Source of the DNA: RGIG8368 sp045540275 | GTDB taxonomy: Bacteria; Verrucomicrobiota; Kiritimatiellia; RFP12; UBA1067 | NCBI GenBank assembly: GCA_045540275.1 | Contig: JAZQGX010000164.1 | Coordinates: 1-24,871 of the forward strand | Reading direction: 5' to 3' | DNA: 24,871 nt | Shown here: one piece after another, positions 15,996 to 22,389 of the stretch | Layout of the letters: the number at the start of each line of letters is the position of its first letter | How positions within the stretch are numbered: the stretch's first letter is position 1 | Notes under the pieces: model-generated | What the model was told of the DNA's origin: nothing | The model's database searches: none | The model's input: the letters and a program-made list of their open reading frames with translations, nothing else | Program-made: the position numbers and the translations under genes

Positions 15996-16358
15996 ATGGT
16001 AAAGTGTTATAGAGAACTGAAAGTCTGGCAAAAGGCTATGGATTTTGTAGCACATGTGTACAAGGTCCAGAAAGGTTTTCCCGCCGAAGAACGATATGGT
16101 CTTTGCGATCAGTTGCGGCGTGCGGCAGTTTCTATTCCGTCAAACATCGCGGAAGGGCGAGGTCGGGATACTGCTAAGGATTTTACTCATTTCTTGACTT
16201 TAGCTCGTGGCTCCTTGAACGAAGTTGCTACTCAGTTGGAGTTGGCTTTTCGGCTTGGATATCTTGATGACTGGAGTGATCTGTACGAAGAAGCTCTGGA
16301 AATCAGAAAGATGCTGAATGCCATGATCGTACGTCTTAAACAATCATATAAAAACTAA
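15996..16358 (+). CDS. Four-helix-bundle protein (23S rRNA intervening-sequence / S23 type)
   Basis: Small (120 aa) four-helix-bundle protein of the family first found inside intervening sequences of 23S rRNA genes and later as free-standing genes. Hallmarks are all present: YRELKVWQKAMDFVAHVY in helix 1, the RRAAVSIPSNIAEGRGR turn (about 42-58), FLTLARGSLNEVATQLELA in helix 3, and a last helix EIRKMLNAMIVRL. Biochemical function is not established; the fold is shared with Avd of diversity-generating retroelements, but no reverse transcriptase or template repeat is seen here. It is bracketed by heptad arrays E and F in opposite orientation. Its codon choice is more AT-rich than that of its neighbours, consistent with insertion. 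It is unrelated in function to the sugar genes around it. Confidence 0.93.
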   Translation: MVKCYRELKVWQKAMDFVAHVYKVQKGFPAEERYGLCDQLRRAAVSIPSNIAEGRGRDTAKDFTHFLTLARGSLNEVATQLELAFRLGYLDDWSDLYEEALEIRKMLNAMIVRLKQSYKN

Positions 16359-16370
16359 AGAAAGGTGCTT

Positions 16371-16412
16371 AAGCTCTAAGCTCACAGCTCACAGCTCACA
16401 GCTCTAAGCTAA
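16371..16412 (+). repeat. Heptad array F (CAGCTCA type), right side of the 4HB gene
   Basis: Six units in phase: AAGCTCT, AAGCTCA, CAGCTCA twice, CAGCTCT and AAGCTAA. On the minus strand they read TGAGCTG/TGAGCTT, the same GAGCT core that arrays D and E show on the plus strand, so E and F are inverted around the 4HB gene. The array ends six bases before the ATG at 16419. Confidence 0.9.
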
Positions 16413-16418
16413 AAAACT

Positions 16419-17495
16419 ATGAAACCGGTAAAAATCGCAATGATGGGAATGACGCACGGTCATACCCGCAAGTACTATCAGACGCTTCTTGACAATAAAA
16501 AACTCGATTGGATCGCTTCGTGCGCCCAGGACGAGGATGCGAAGAAGACATACGAGCTTTATCAGACGGGTGTACCGTGCTATCTCGATCCTGAAGAGAT
16601 GTACGAAAAGCATCCCGATATTGAAGCTGTCGTAATCGCCTCCGCGAACGACAGGCATTTCGAGCAGATGAAGTGGTGCGCCGAGAAGGGAATACACATC
16701 CTTTCGATGAAGATCCCGACCTTCGATATGAAGGAATACGATGCGATGATCGAGATGTGCGACAAGGCCGGCGTCGTCTGCCAGATTGAACTTGAAATGC
16801 ACTACAATTCCGTCGTTCGCCGTTTGAAGAAACTTATCGCTGACGGTGCGATCGGAAAGATCAAGTCGGTCCAGGCTACGAACATTACGCTCTCTCCGGT
16901 GTGGGCGTTTCCGTGGCAGGGCGATCCCAAGGCGAGTTTCGGCAAGGTGTCGCGTCTTAAGAAGGGTGATAAGCGCTTCAAAGGCGGCGCTCTGTGCGAT
17001 CATCCGCATATCTTCGATCTTATCCGTCATTTAACGGGCTGTTCGTTCGACTACATTTACGCCGAGGTCGCACCGAACCTGCGCGACGGTCTCAAGGTCG
17101 AGGATATGCTCATGGCTGTCGGCAAGATGAAGGACGGAACGGCGTTTCTCTTCGATCCGAGCTGGTCGCGTCTGGAAGAAAAGCTTAAAGTCCCCGGGCC
17201 CGGATGGGAGCGCTTCCCCAAGCGCATGGAGGTCAATGTCACCATCACCGGCGAGAAGGGGATGATCACCTGCGACTGCTTTGGTCCTAACGTCTACCAC
17301 AACGGCGCTCCGAACGACCGCTATACGGTGCAGTACACTTACTTCGACGAGTGGATCGGGCTTATCGATGAATTTGTCGATTGCATCCGCAACAAGAAGA
17401 CCCCACTCATCAACTTGAAGTGGCATAAGGAGTCTATCCAAGCGATGCTCGGCTGCTACGAATCTATCGAAACGGGCAAGATTGCGAAGATTTAG
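16419..17495 (+). CDS. Gfo/Idh/MocA-family oxidoreductase
   Basis: NAD(P)-dependent sugar or inositol dehydrogenase family protein, 358 aa, cytosolic. The N-terminal Rossmann fold begins VKIAMMGMTHGHT; the usual GxGxxG is altered to G10-MTH-G14-H. DIEAVVIASANDRH is the second nucleotide-pocket strand. The usual EKP lysine region reads MKIP with K98 kept and the Glu replaced. The C-terminal substrate domain has GGALCDHPHIFDLIRHLTG (near residue 190), holding the conserved Asp and His of the family. No Shine-Dalgarno lies directly before ATG: AGAAAGG at 16359-16365 is 53 bases upstream, beyond array F. The altered dinucleotide loop is common in subgroups, so activity is still likely. It is the last island gene and probably oxidises a sugar derivative. 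Confidence 0.88.
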   Translation: MKPVKIAMMGMTHGHTRKYYQTLLDNKKLDWIASCAQDEDAKKTYELYQTGVPCYLDPEEMYEKHPDIEAVVIASANDRHFEQMKWCAEKGIHILSMKIPTFDMKEYDAMIEMCDKAGVVCQIELEMHYNSVVRRLKKLIADGAIGKIKSVQATNITLSPVWAFPWQGDPKASFGKVSRLKKGDKRFKGGALCDHPHIFDLIRHLTGCSFDYIYAEVAPNLRDGLKVEDMLMAVGKMKDGTAFLFDPSWSRLEEKLKVPGPGWERFPKRMEVNVTITGEKGMITCDCFGPNVYHNGAPNDRYTVQYTYFDEWIGLIDEFVDCIRNKKTPLINLKWHKESIQAMLGCYESIETGKIAKI

Positions 17496-17497
17496 AG

Positions 17498-17539
17498 GGA
17501 GAGATGAGTAATGAGATGTGAGGGATGAGAAAAGAGTCT
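17498..17539 (+). repeat. Heptad array G (TGAGNNN type)
   Basis: Six 7-bp units immediately after the oxidoreductase stop: GGAGAGA, TGAGTAA, TGAGATG, TGAGGGA, TGAGAAA and AGAGTCT. Only the GAG core is constant. It marks the right-hand end of the island. Confidence 0.65.
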
Positions 17540-17586
17540 CTCCTCTTACGATGATCGGAGCGTCGATCCTGAATATCGTTTCCTTG

Positions 17587-17615
17587 TTGCTTGAAATAGG
17601 GGTTTTTGGTATGCT
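17587..17615 (+). promoter_or_regulatory. Possible extended -10 promoter of the envelope operon
   Basis: TTGCTT (17587-17592) stands 17 bases from TATGCT (17610-17615), which has a TG one base upstream. Initiation would fall almost at the ATG at 17624, implying a leaderless message; no Shine-Dalgarno is seen there. Weak consensus match. Confidence 0.25.
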
Positions 17616-17623
17616 TTAAAGCA

Positions 17624-18643
17624 ATGAGTAAATTATTATCAGTATTCGTTTTTCTGCTGTGCGCCATGCCGCTTTTCGCCCAGCAGCGCATCGGGCAGCG
17701 TTATAACCGCACCTACGCCACCGATATGTTTGAAGGCTTTGACGCCATCGACGCGAAAGCGGCCGTCGATCAGAAAAAACCATCCTTCTGGAACGGTGTC
17801 GACGCCCCCGATTCGGCCGCGCAATTCGCATTCGCTAAAGCCAAATGCGACGCTGGCGATTTAAAAGCTGCGCGCAAAGCATACGATGCGCTGGTTGCGA
17901 AATGGCCCGCATCCCCCGAGGCTCCAAAGGCGCAGCTGGCCATGGCAGAAATTCTCGAGCAGCTTGGCAGTCTTGAGCGGGCATTTGATGAATATCAGTA
18001 TCTGTTGACTTTCTATTCCGGACATTGCGCCGTTTACGATATCCTCGATCGCCAGTTCCGTATCGCCAACGCTCTGCTCGGCAAGGAAAAGAGCTTTCTC
18101 GGACTTGACCTCGGCGGAACCGCCGAACAGCGCCAGCGCTTCGAGAAAATCGTCCGCTCCGCCCCCCGCTCCCCGAAGGTTCCAGAGCTGCTGCTCGTAA
18201 TCGGCGGCATCCGCGAGGAGGAGGGCGAGTTGCTCGAGGCAATCGCCGTGTACGACGGATTGATCAACCGTTTCCGCAACTCCGAATACGCCCCCGAGGC
18301 CGCCTACCGCTCCTCCCGCTGCCGCTATGAGCTCTCAACGGCGCAGCGCGAAAACGAAGGCCGCTGCAGAAACACATTGGCCTTCCTGAAGTCCGTGCTC
18401 GACCGTATGCCCAATCATGCCATGCGCAAAGAACTTATTCAATGGCAGGATGAGCTGACCCGGCTGCTAATTGAGCAAAACTACAAAAAAGCGATATTCT
18501 ACGATACAGAACAGCGCAATCGAGAATCGGCAAAAACCGCATACCGGGCTTTTCTCAGGGAGTTTCCCGATGCGCCCCAGGCCGGGGAAATCGCCGAACG
18601 TCTAAAAGCGGTTGAGGCAGGCGCCAAACCATTGCGCAAATAA
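17624..18643 (+). CDS. TPR-repeat envelope protein (BamD/YbgF-like)
   Basis: Exported tetratricopeptide protein of 339 aa, similar in layout to BamD-type outer-membrane assembly factors. ATG 17624 is preferred over the upstream TTG at 17606 because a signal peptide (LLSVFVFLLCAMPLFA) follows at once. The Cys in it lacks a proper lipobox, so signal peptidase I cleavage after LFA is more likely than lipidation, unlike classical BamD. TPR-like helical hairpins are seen at about 66-130 (AFAKAKCDAGDLKAARKAYDALVAKWP) and about 190-240 (GGIREEEGELLEAIAVYDGLINRFRNSEYAPEAAYRSSRCRYE), with a further one near the C-terminus. It is 14 bases before lptE, which supports an outer-membrane biogenesis role, but assignment to BamD itself is not certain. 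Confidence 0.75.
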   Translation: MSKLLSVFVFLLCAMPLFAQQRIGQRYNRTYATDMFEGFDAIDAKAAVDQKKPSFWNGVDAPDSAAQFAFAKAKCDAGDLKAARKAYDALVAKWPASPEAPKAQLAMAEILEQLGSLERAFDEYQYLLTFYSGHCAVYDILDRQFRIANALLGKEKSFLGLDLGGTAEQRQRFEKIVRSAPRSPKVPELLLVIGGIREEEGELLEAIAVYDGLINRFRNSEYAPEAAYRSSRCRYELSTAQRENEGRCRNTLAFLKSVLDRMPNHAMRKELIQWQDELTRLLIEQNYKKAIFYDTEQRNRESAKTAYRAFLREFPDAPQAGEIAERLKAVEAGAKPLRK

Positions 18644-18657
18644 GAAAGGAGTAATCC

Positions 18658-19170
18658 ATGAGGAACAAGTTGCTTTGTGCTGCCGTGATAGCGGCGCTGG
18701 TCACCACCGGTTGTAAGCTCTCGTCCTATTCGTGGCGTTCGACCGTGCCCGAGTCGATGCGGGTCATCTCCGTTCCCACCTTCGAGAACGAATCAGGATT
18801 CCCCGAGCTTGGCGCCATCACCACCAGAAGCATTCTGCGCGAGGTGCAGCGTGAAGGCACTTTTCGCATCGGAAGTCTCGATGATTGCAAGGTGAAGCTG
18901 ATCGGCAGAATCATGAAACCGGAGATGTATGGGCTTTCCTACAATCGCAACTACTCGTCCCGCACATCGGAATACCGCTATCGCCTCACCGCCGAAATCA
19001 TGCTGGTCGAGAAGGAGAGCGGTAAGATTCTCATCAACGGTAAAAAGGTTTCAGTGTCTACAACTTTTCTGACCCGTGATGATATGTTGACCGGAATGCG
19101 CGACGCCTATCCGCGAGTCGCGACCGATCTGGCTCGTAAAATCATGGATGAAGTGCACAATTGCTGGTAA
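18658..19170 (+). CDS. lptE: LptE-like LPS assembly lipoprotein
   Basis: Outer-membrane lipoprotein of the LptE type, which plugs the LptD barrel and helps place LPS in the outer leaflet. The lipoprotein signal is clear: VTTGC with Cys19. After it, SYSWRSTVPESMRVISVPTFENESGFPELGAITTRSILREVQREGTFRIG is the diagnostic beginning of LptE-family proteins (strand, then helix with T..L...). Length 170 aa is normal. AGAAAGGAG sits just before ATG. It lies between the TPR protein and the AICAR transformylase, with the LptF/G-type permease and lpxA two and three genes on, so LPS assembly genes cluster here. LptE sequences are poorly conserved, so the call rests on pattern plus context. Confidence 0.78.
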   Translation: MRNKLLCAAVIAALVTTGCKLSSYSWRSTVPESMRVISVPTFENESGFPELGAITTRSILREVQREGTFRIGSLDDCKVKLIGRIMKPEMYGLSYNRNYSSRTSEYRYRLTAEIMLVEKESGKILINGKKVSVSTTFLTRDDMLTGMRDAYPRVATDLARKIMDEVHNCW

Positions 19171-19178
19171 GGAGTATT

Positions 19179-20450
19179 ATGGCCGCAGATCTCAAACAGG
19201 CGTATAAAACAATCATGGACGACCATTTTCCCTCGGAGATGGAAATCACTTTCAAAGAAGGGGAGGCCCGTCAGACGCTGGTGTACCGCAAAGTCTCTTG
19301 GGTAATCGACGGTGTGGCCAAGGGGTTGCGCTACGGCGAAAACCCCGGGCAGGAAGCGGCCATGTATAAGCTTGTGAACGGGAACCTGGTTCTGGGCGAT
19401 GTCGCCTGCATCCAGCCCGGTATGGCGCTGGCCTCCGATCCGGAACTGCTCCAGTCTGGAAAGCATCCCGGCAAAATCAACCTTACCGATGCGGACAACG
19501 CCTTGAATATTTTGCGCTATCTTGACAAGAAGCCGTGCGCAATCATCATCAAGCACAACAATCCGTGCGGCGTAGCGACGGGGTCGACCCTTGCCGAAGC
19601 TTACTATCGCGCCAACAAGGCCGACCGGCTTGCGGCATTCGGCGGCTGCATCGCTCTCAACCGTACCTGCGATCGCGAAACCGCCGAGCTGATTCTCCAG
19701 AATTACGCCGAGGTCGTGCTCGCCCCCGACTATGCTCCTGGGGTGATGGATATGTTCGCCGCCAAGAAGAATCTGCGCGTGATGCGCATCCGCAACATGG
19801 AACGTTTGCGCGATTATGAAGCTTCGCGCTTCGTCGATTTCAAGTCGATGATGGACGGAGGGCTGGTGGCGCAGTGGTCGTTCGTCCCCGCCGCCCGCAC
19901 CGTCGATGCGCTTATGCCCGCAGAATGCACTACCAAGGACGGCGTCCTGCACAAGATAGCAAGAATGCCTACGGCGGCAGAGCTTGACGATCTGCTTTTC
20001 GGATGGCTGGTCGAAGCCGGAGTGACCAGCAACTCGGTGCTTTACGTCAAAGATGGTGCCACTGTCGGTATCGGCACCGGAGAGCAGGATCGCGTGGGGG
20101 TCGCGGAAATCGCCCGCGACAAGGCGTACCGCAAACTGGCCGACTGGTACGCATGGGGAAAATGGCAGACCCCGTACAACGATTTGGTTTTGAAATTCGG
20201 TGCAGACGGGGCGTCCCGTCAGGCCGAGGCCGACGAATACGCCGCCTCCGAAAAGGGAGGTCTTAAGGGAGCGGCCATGGTTTCCGACGCCTTCTTCCCG
20301 TTCCGCGACGGCGCGGAGGTCGGCATCCGGGAGGGCATCAGCTCCATCGTTCAACCCGGCGGTGCGATTCGCGATTGGGATGTGATCGACTGCTGCAACG
20401 AAAACAATATCGCGATGGTGTTCACCGGTCAGCGCAGTTTTAAACACTAA
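19179..20450 (+). CDS. purH: AICAR transformylase (PurH C-terminal activity, stand-alone)
   Basis: 5-aminoimidazole-4-carboxamide ribotide formyltransferase of the PurH family, which adds the last carbon of the purine ring using 10-formyl-THF. AICARFT signatures are visible: L-RYGENPGQ (51-58), KHNNPCGVATG (125-135) with the catalytic Lys-His, and DRLAAFGGCIALN. Residues 20-30 lead straight into this domain, so the MGS-like IMP cyclohydrolase domain that opens ordinary PurH (about 510 aa) is absent. ATG 19179 is chosen over TTG 19161 because AAGGAG (from the lptE stop) is correctly placed; this gives 423 aa. IMP cyclohydrolase must be encoded elsewhere. Its place between LPS genes has no obvious biochemical reason. 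Confidence 0.88.
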   Translation: MAADLKQAYKTIMDDHFPSEMEITFKEGEARQTLVYRKVSWVIDGVAKGLRYGENPGQEAAMYKLVNGNLVLGDVACIQPGMALASDPELLQSGKHPGKINLTDADNALNILRYLDKKPCAIIIKHNNPCGVATGSTLAEAYYRANKADRLAAFGGCIALNRTCDRETAELILQNYAEVVLAPDYAPGVMDMFAAKKNLRVMRIRNMERLRDYEASRFVDFKSMMDGGLVAQWSFVPAARTVDALMPAECTTKDGVLHKIARMPTAAELDDLLFGWLVEAGVTSNSVLYVKDGATVGIGTGEQDRVGVAEIARDKAYRKLADWYAWGKWQTPYNDLVLKFGADGASRQAEADEYAASEKGGLKGAAMVSDAFFPFRDGAEVGIREGISSIVQPGGAIRDWDVIDCCNENNIAMVFTGQRSFKH

Positions 20451-20473
20451 CCGGAAGAAGAGGCTGGCGCGGA

Positions 20474-21565
20474 ATGAAGATTCTGGAGAAGTATGTTTTC
20501 ACATCTTTTCTCACGGCATTTTTTCTGTCGTGGCTGATTTTGTCTTTCGTGCTGACGGTAAGCCTGCTGGTGAAAATCGTAGAGCTGATGATCGAAGGGG
20601 TGCCGGCCGATGCCATCGGCACCTTCGTGCTGGTGAGCTTTCCGGGGACGCTGTACCTTACGGTGCCGCTTGCGCTACTGGTCGGATCGCTGCTGGTCTT
20701 TTCCCGCTTGTCCGCCGACAGCGAAATCGCGGCGATGCGGGCTTGCGGCGTGAATCTTCTGCAGATTATGCGCTGGCCGCTGGTTTTCGCCGTGCTGTGC
20801 ACCGCGCTCTGCGTGTGGGTAAACCACGAAATCGTCCCCCGCAGCCATGAGAAGCGCAATGAAATAAAAAGCATGGTCGGGCTGGAGACCGGACTTGAAT
20901 TGCTCGAACCGGGACGTATGATCGACGATTTCGAGAAGGCTCGCATTTATTTCGAACGGAAGGAGGGGGCGTGGATACACGACCTGCTGATTTTCGATCT
21001 CTCCGATTCGAGAGGCATGCGGGAAATCCACGCCGACAAAGCGCTGATCACCACCAACGGAACGGATGTTGTGCTCGATATGTACCGGGTGAGCATCGAA
21101 CCGATCGATTTCAATACGCCGGGGGTCGCCCGCGCCGAACGTCTGCGCCACACCGTTCCCGACGCGCTCAAAAAGCGCACGCGCACCCATAAGCTCAAGG
21201 ATATGCGCTATGTGGAGCTGACCACAAAAATCGCCGCCATAAGAGAGAATGCGCGCGGACTGCCCAAGAAGATTATGCGGCGCGAACTCTCTCGTGCCCG
21301 TACCGAATACCATGTCCGTCATGTTTATGCGATCGCCGCGCTGTGCTTCGTGGCCATTGGCATTCCGCTCGGCATCAAAACCCAGCGCAAGGAATCCAGC
21401 GTCGGAATGGCGGTCAGCTTGGCGGTGGCGCTGGTCTACTACCTTTTTGTCATTCTGGCTATGTCTCTGGACAAGCGTCCGGAGATGGCGCCGTATGTGC
21501 TTGTCTGGCTGCCGGTCGCCCTCTGCGGCGCATTTGCAGCTTATCTGATTCCCAAAAATCTCTAA
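20474..21565 (+). CDS. LptF/LptG-family LPS export permease
   Basis: Inner-membrane subunit of the LptBFG transporter (YjgP/YjgQ family), which extracts LPS and passes it to LptC/A. The family layout is clear: N-terminal MKILEKYVFTSFLTAFFLSWLIL, helices 2-3 with VPLALLVGSLLVFSRLSADSEIAAMRACGV (the conserved coupling region), then a periplasmic beta-rich domain (about 130-270), then three C-terminal helices from YAIAALCFVAIGIPLGIK. 363 aa is the usual length. Whether it is LptF or LptG cannot be settled. It starts 23 bases after the AICAR transformylase and 18 bases before lpxA, in one LPS cluster. Confidence 0.9.
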   Translation: MKILEKYVFTSFLTAFFLSWLILSFVLTVSLLVKIVELMIEGVPADAIGTFVLVSFPGTLYLTVPLALLVGSLLVFSRLSADSEIAAMRACGVNLLQIMRWPLVFAVLCTALCVWVNHEIVPRSHEKRNEIKSMVGLETGLELLEPGRMIDDFEKARIYFERKEGAWIHDLLIFDLSDSRGMREIHADKALITTNGTDVVLDMYRVSIEPIDFNTPGVARAERLRHTVPDALKKRTRTHKLKDMRYVELTTKIAAIRENARGLPKKIMRRELSRARTEYHVRHVYAIAALCFVAIGIPLGIKTQRKESSVGMAVSLAVALVYYLFVILAMSLDKRPEMAPYVLVWLPVALCGAFAAYLIPKNL

Positions 21566-21583
21566 TCTGAACGGAGGAGCAAA

Positions 21584-22363
21584 ATGGCTAATATTCATGC
21601 TACGGCTATCGTCGATCCCAAAGCCGAGCTGGCTGCGGACGTTGAAGTGGGACCCTATGCGGTAATCGGTCCGAATGTGAAGATTGGCGAAGGTACCGTG
21701 GTCCAGTCCCATGCGTACCTCGCCGGACATCTTACGCTCGGCAAGCGCTGCCAGATATTTCCGTTCGCCTGCCTCGGCACCAAATCGCAGGACTTGAAAT
21801 ATGTCGAAGGCGATATCACGTATGCGGAAATCGGCGACGACACCGTGATGCGCGAATTTTCCACGGTGCATCTCGGCACGAAGCCGGGTGAGGTGACCCG
21901 CGTCGGTTCAAACTGCCTGATTATGGCCTACTGCCATGTGGCACACGGCTGCAGCGTCGGCAACCACGTCATCATGTCGAATGTCGCCACGCTGGCCGGC
22001 GAGGTGCAGGTGGCTGATTACGCAATCATTGGCGGGCTCACCGCGGTCCATCAGTTCTGTCGCATCGGCACCCATGCGATGGTCGGCGGCGGTTGCGCGG
22101 TCCGTCAGGATTGCCCCCCGTACATGATCGCGGAAGGCAAGAACTTCGGCCTTGAAATCCGCGCCCCCAACATCGTCGGACTTCAGCGTCGCGGGTTCTC
22201 GCAGGAGGCGCGCAGCTCCATCAAGGAAGCGTATCGCATCATCTATCGCGAGGGACTGAACCGTTCGCAGGCGCTTGAGCGCATCAAACTCGAAATGGAT
22301 CAGACCCCGGAAATCGAAGCGTTGCTCGATTTCTACGGTTCGAGCTCGCGCGGAGTGTATTAA
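21584..22363 (+). CDS. lpxA: UDP-N-acetylglucosamine acyltransferase LpxA
   Basis: First enzyme of lipid A synthesis: transfers a 3-hydroxyacyl chain from ACP to UDP-GlcNAc in the cytosol. The left-handed beta-helix repeats ([IV]GxxxxI style hexapeptides) run through residues 5-180. The catalytic segment AYCHVAHGCSVGNHV has the two LpxA histidines, H118 and H121 (the latter matching the E. coli catalytic His125). TAVHQFCRIG is also LpxA-typical. The C-terminal helical acyl/ACP-binding part (FSQEARSSIKEAYRIIYREG) is intact; 259 aa is normal. GGAGG precedes ATG. The gene confirms an LPS-bearing Gram-negative cell. Confidence 0.95.
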   Translation: MANIHATAIVDPKAELAADVEVGPYAVIGPNVKIGEGTVVQSHAYLAGHLTLGKRCQIFPFACLGTKSQDLKYVEGDITYAEIGDDTVMREFSTVHLGTKPGEVTRVGSNCLIMAYCHVAHGCSVGNHVIMSNVATLAGEVQVADYAIIGGLTAVHQFCRIGTHAMVGGGCAVRQDCPPYMIAEGKNFGLEIRAPNIVGLQRRGFSQEARSSIKEAYRIIYREGLNRSQALERIKLEMDQTPEIEALLDFYGSSSRGVY

Positions 22364-22389
22364 GCCGCGTCCGGAAGGAGGATTGCCCT

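Noticed and set aside
13586..16412. Heptad arrays as CRISPR arrays
   Set aside because: Units are only 7 bp and contiguous, with no spacers of 25-40 bp and no cas genes nearby.
15940..16412. A diversity-generating retroelement, because the 4HB protein resembles Avd
   Set aside because: No reverse transcriptase, template repeat or variable repeat is seen in the window.
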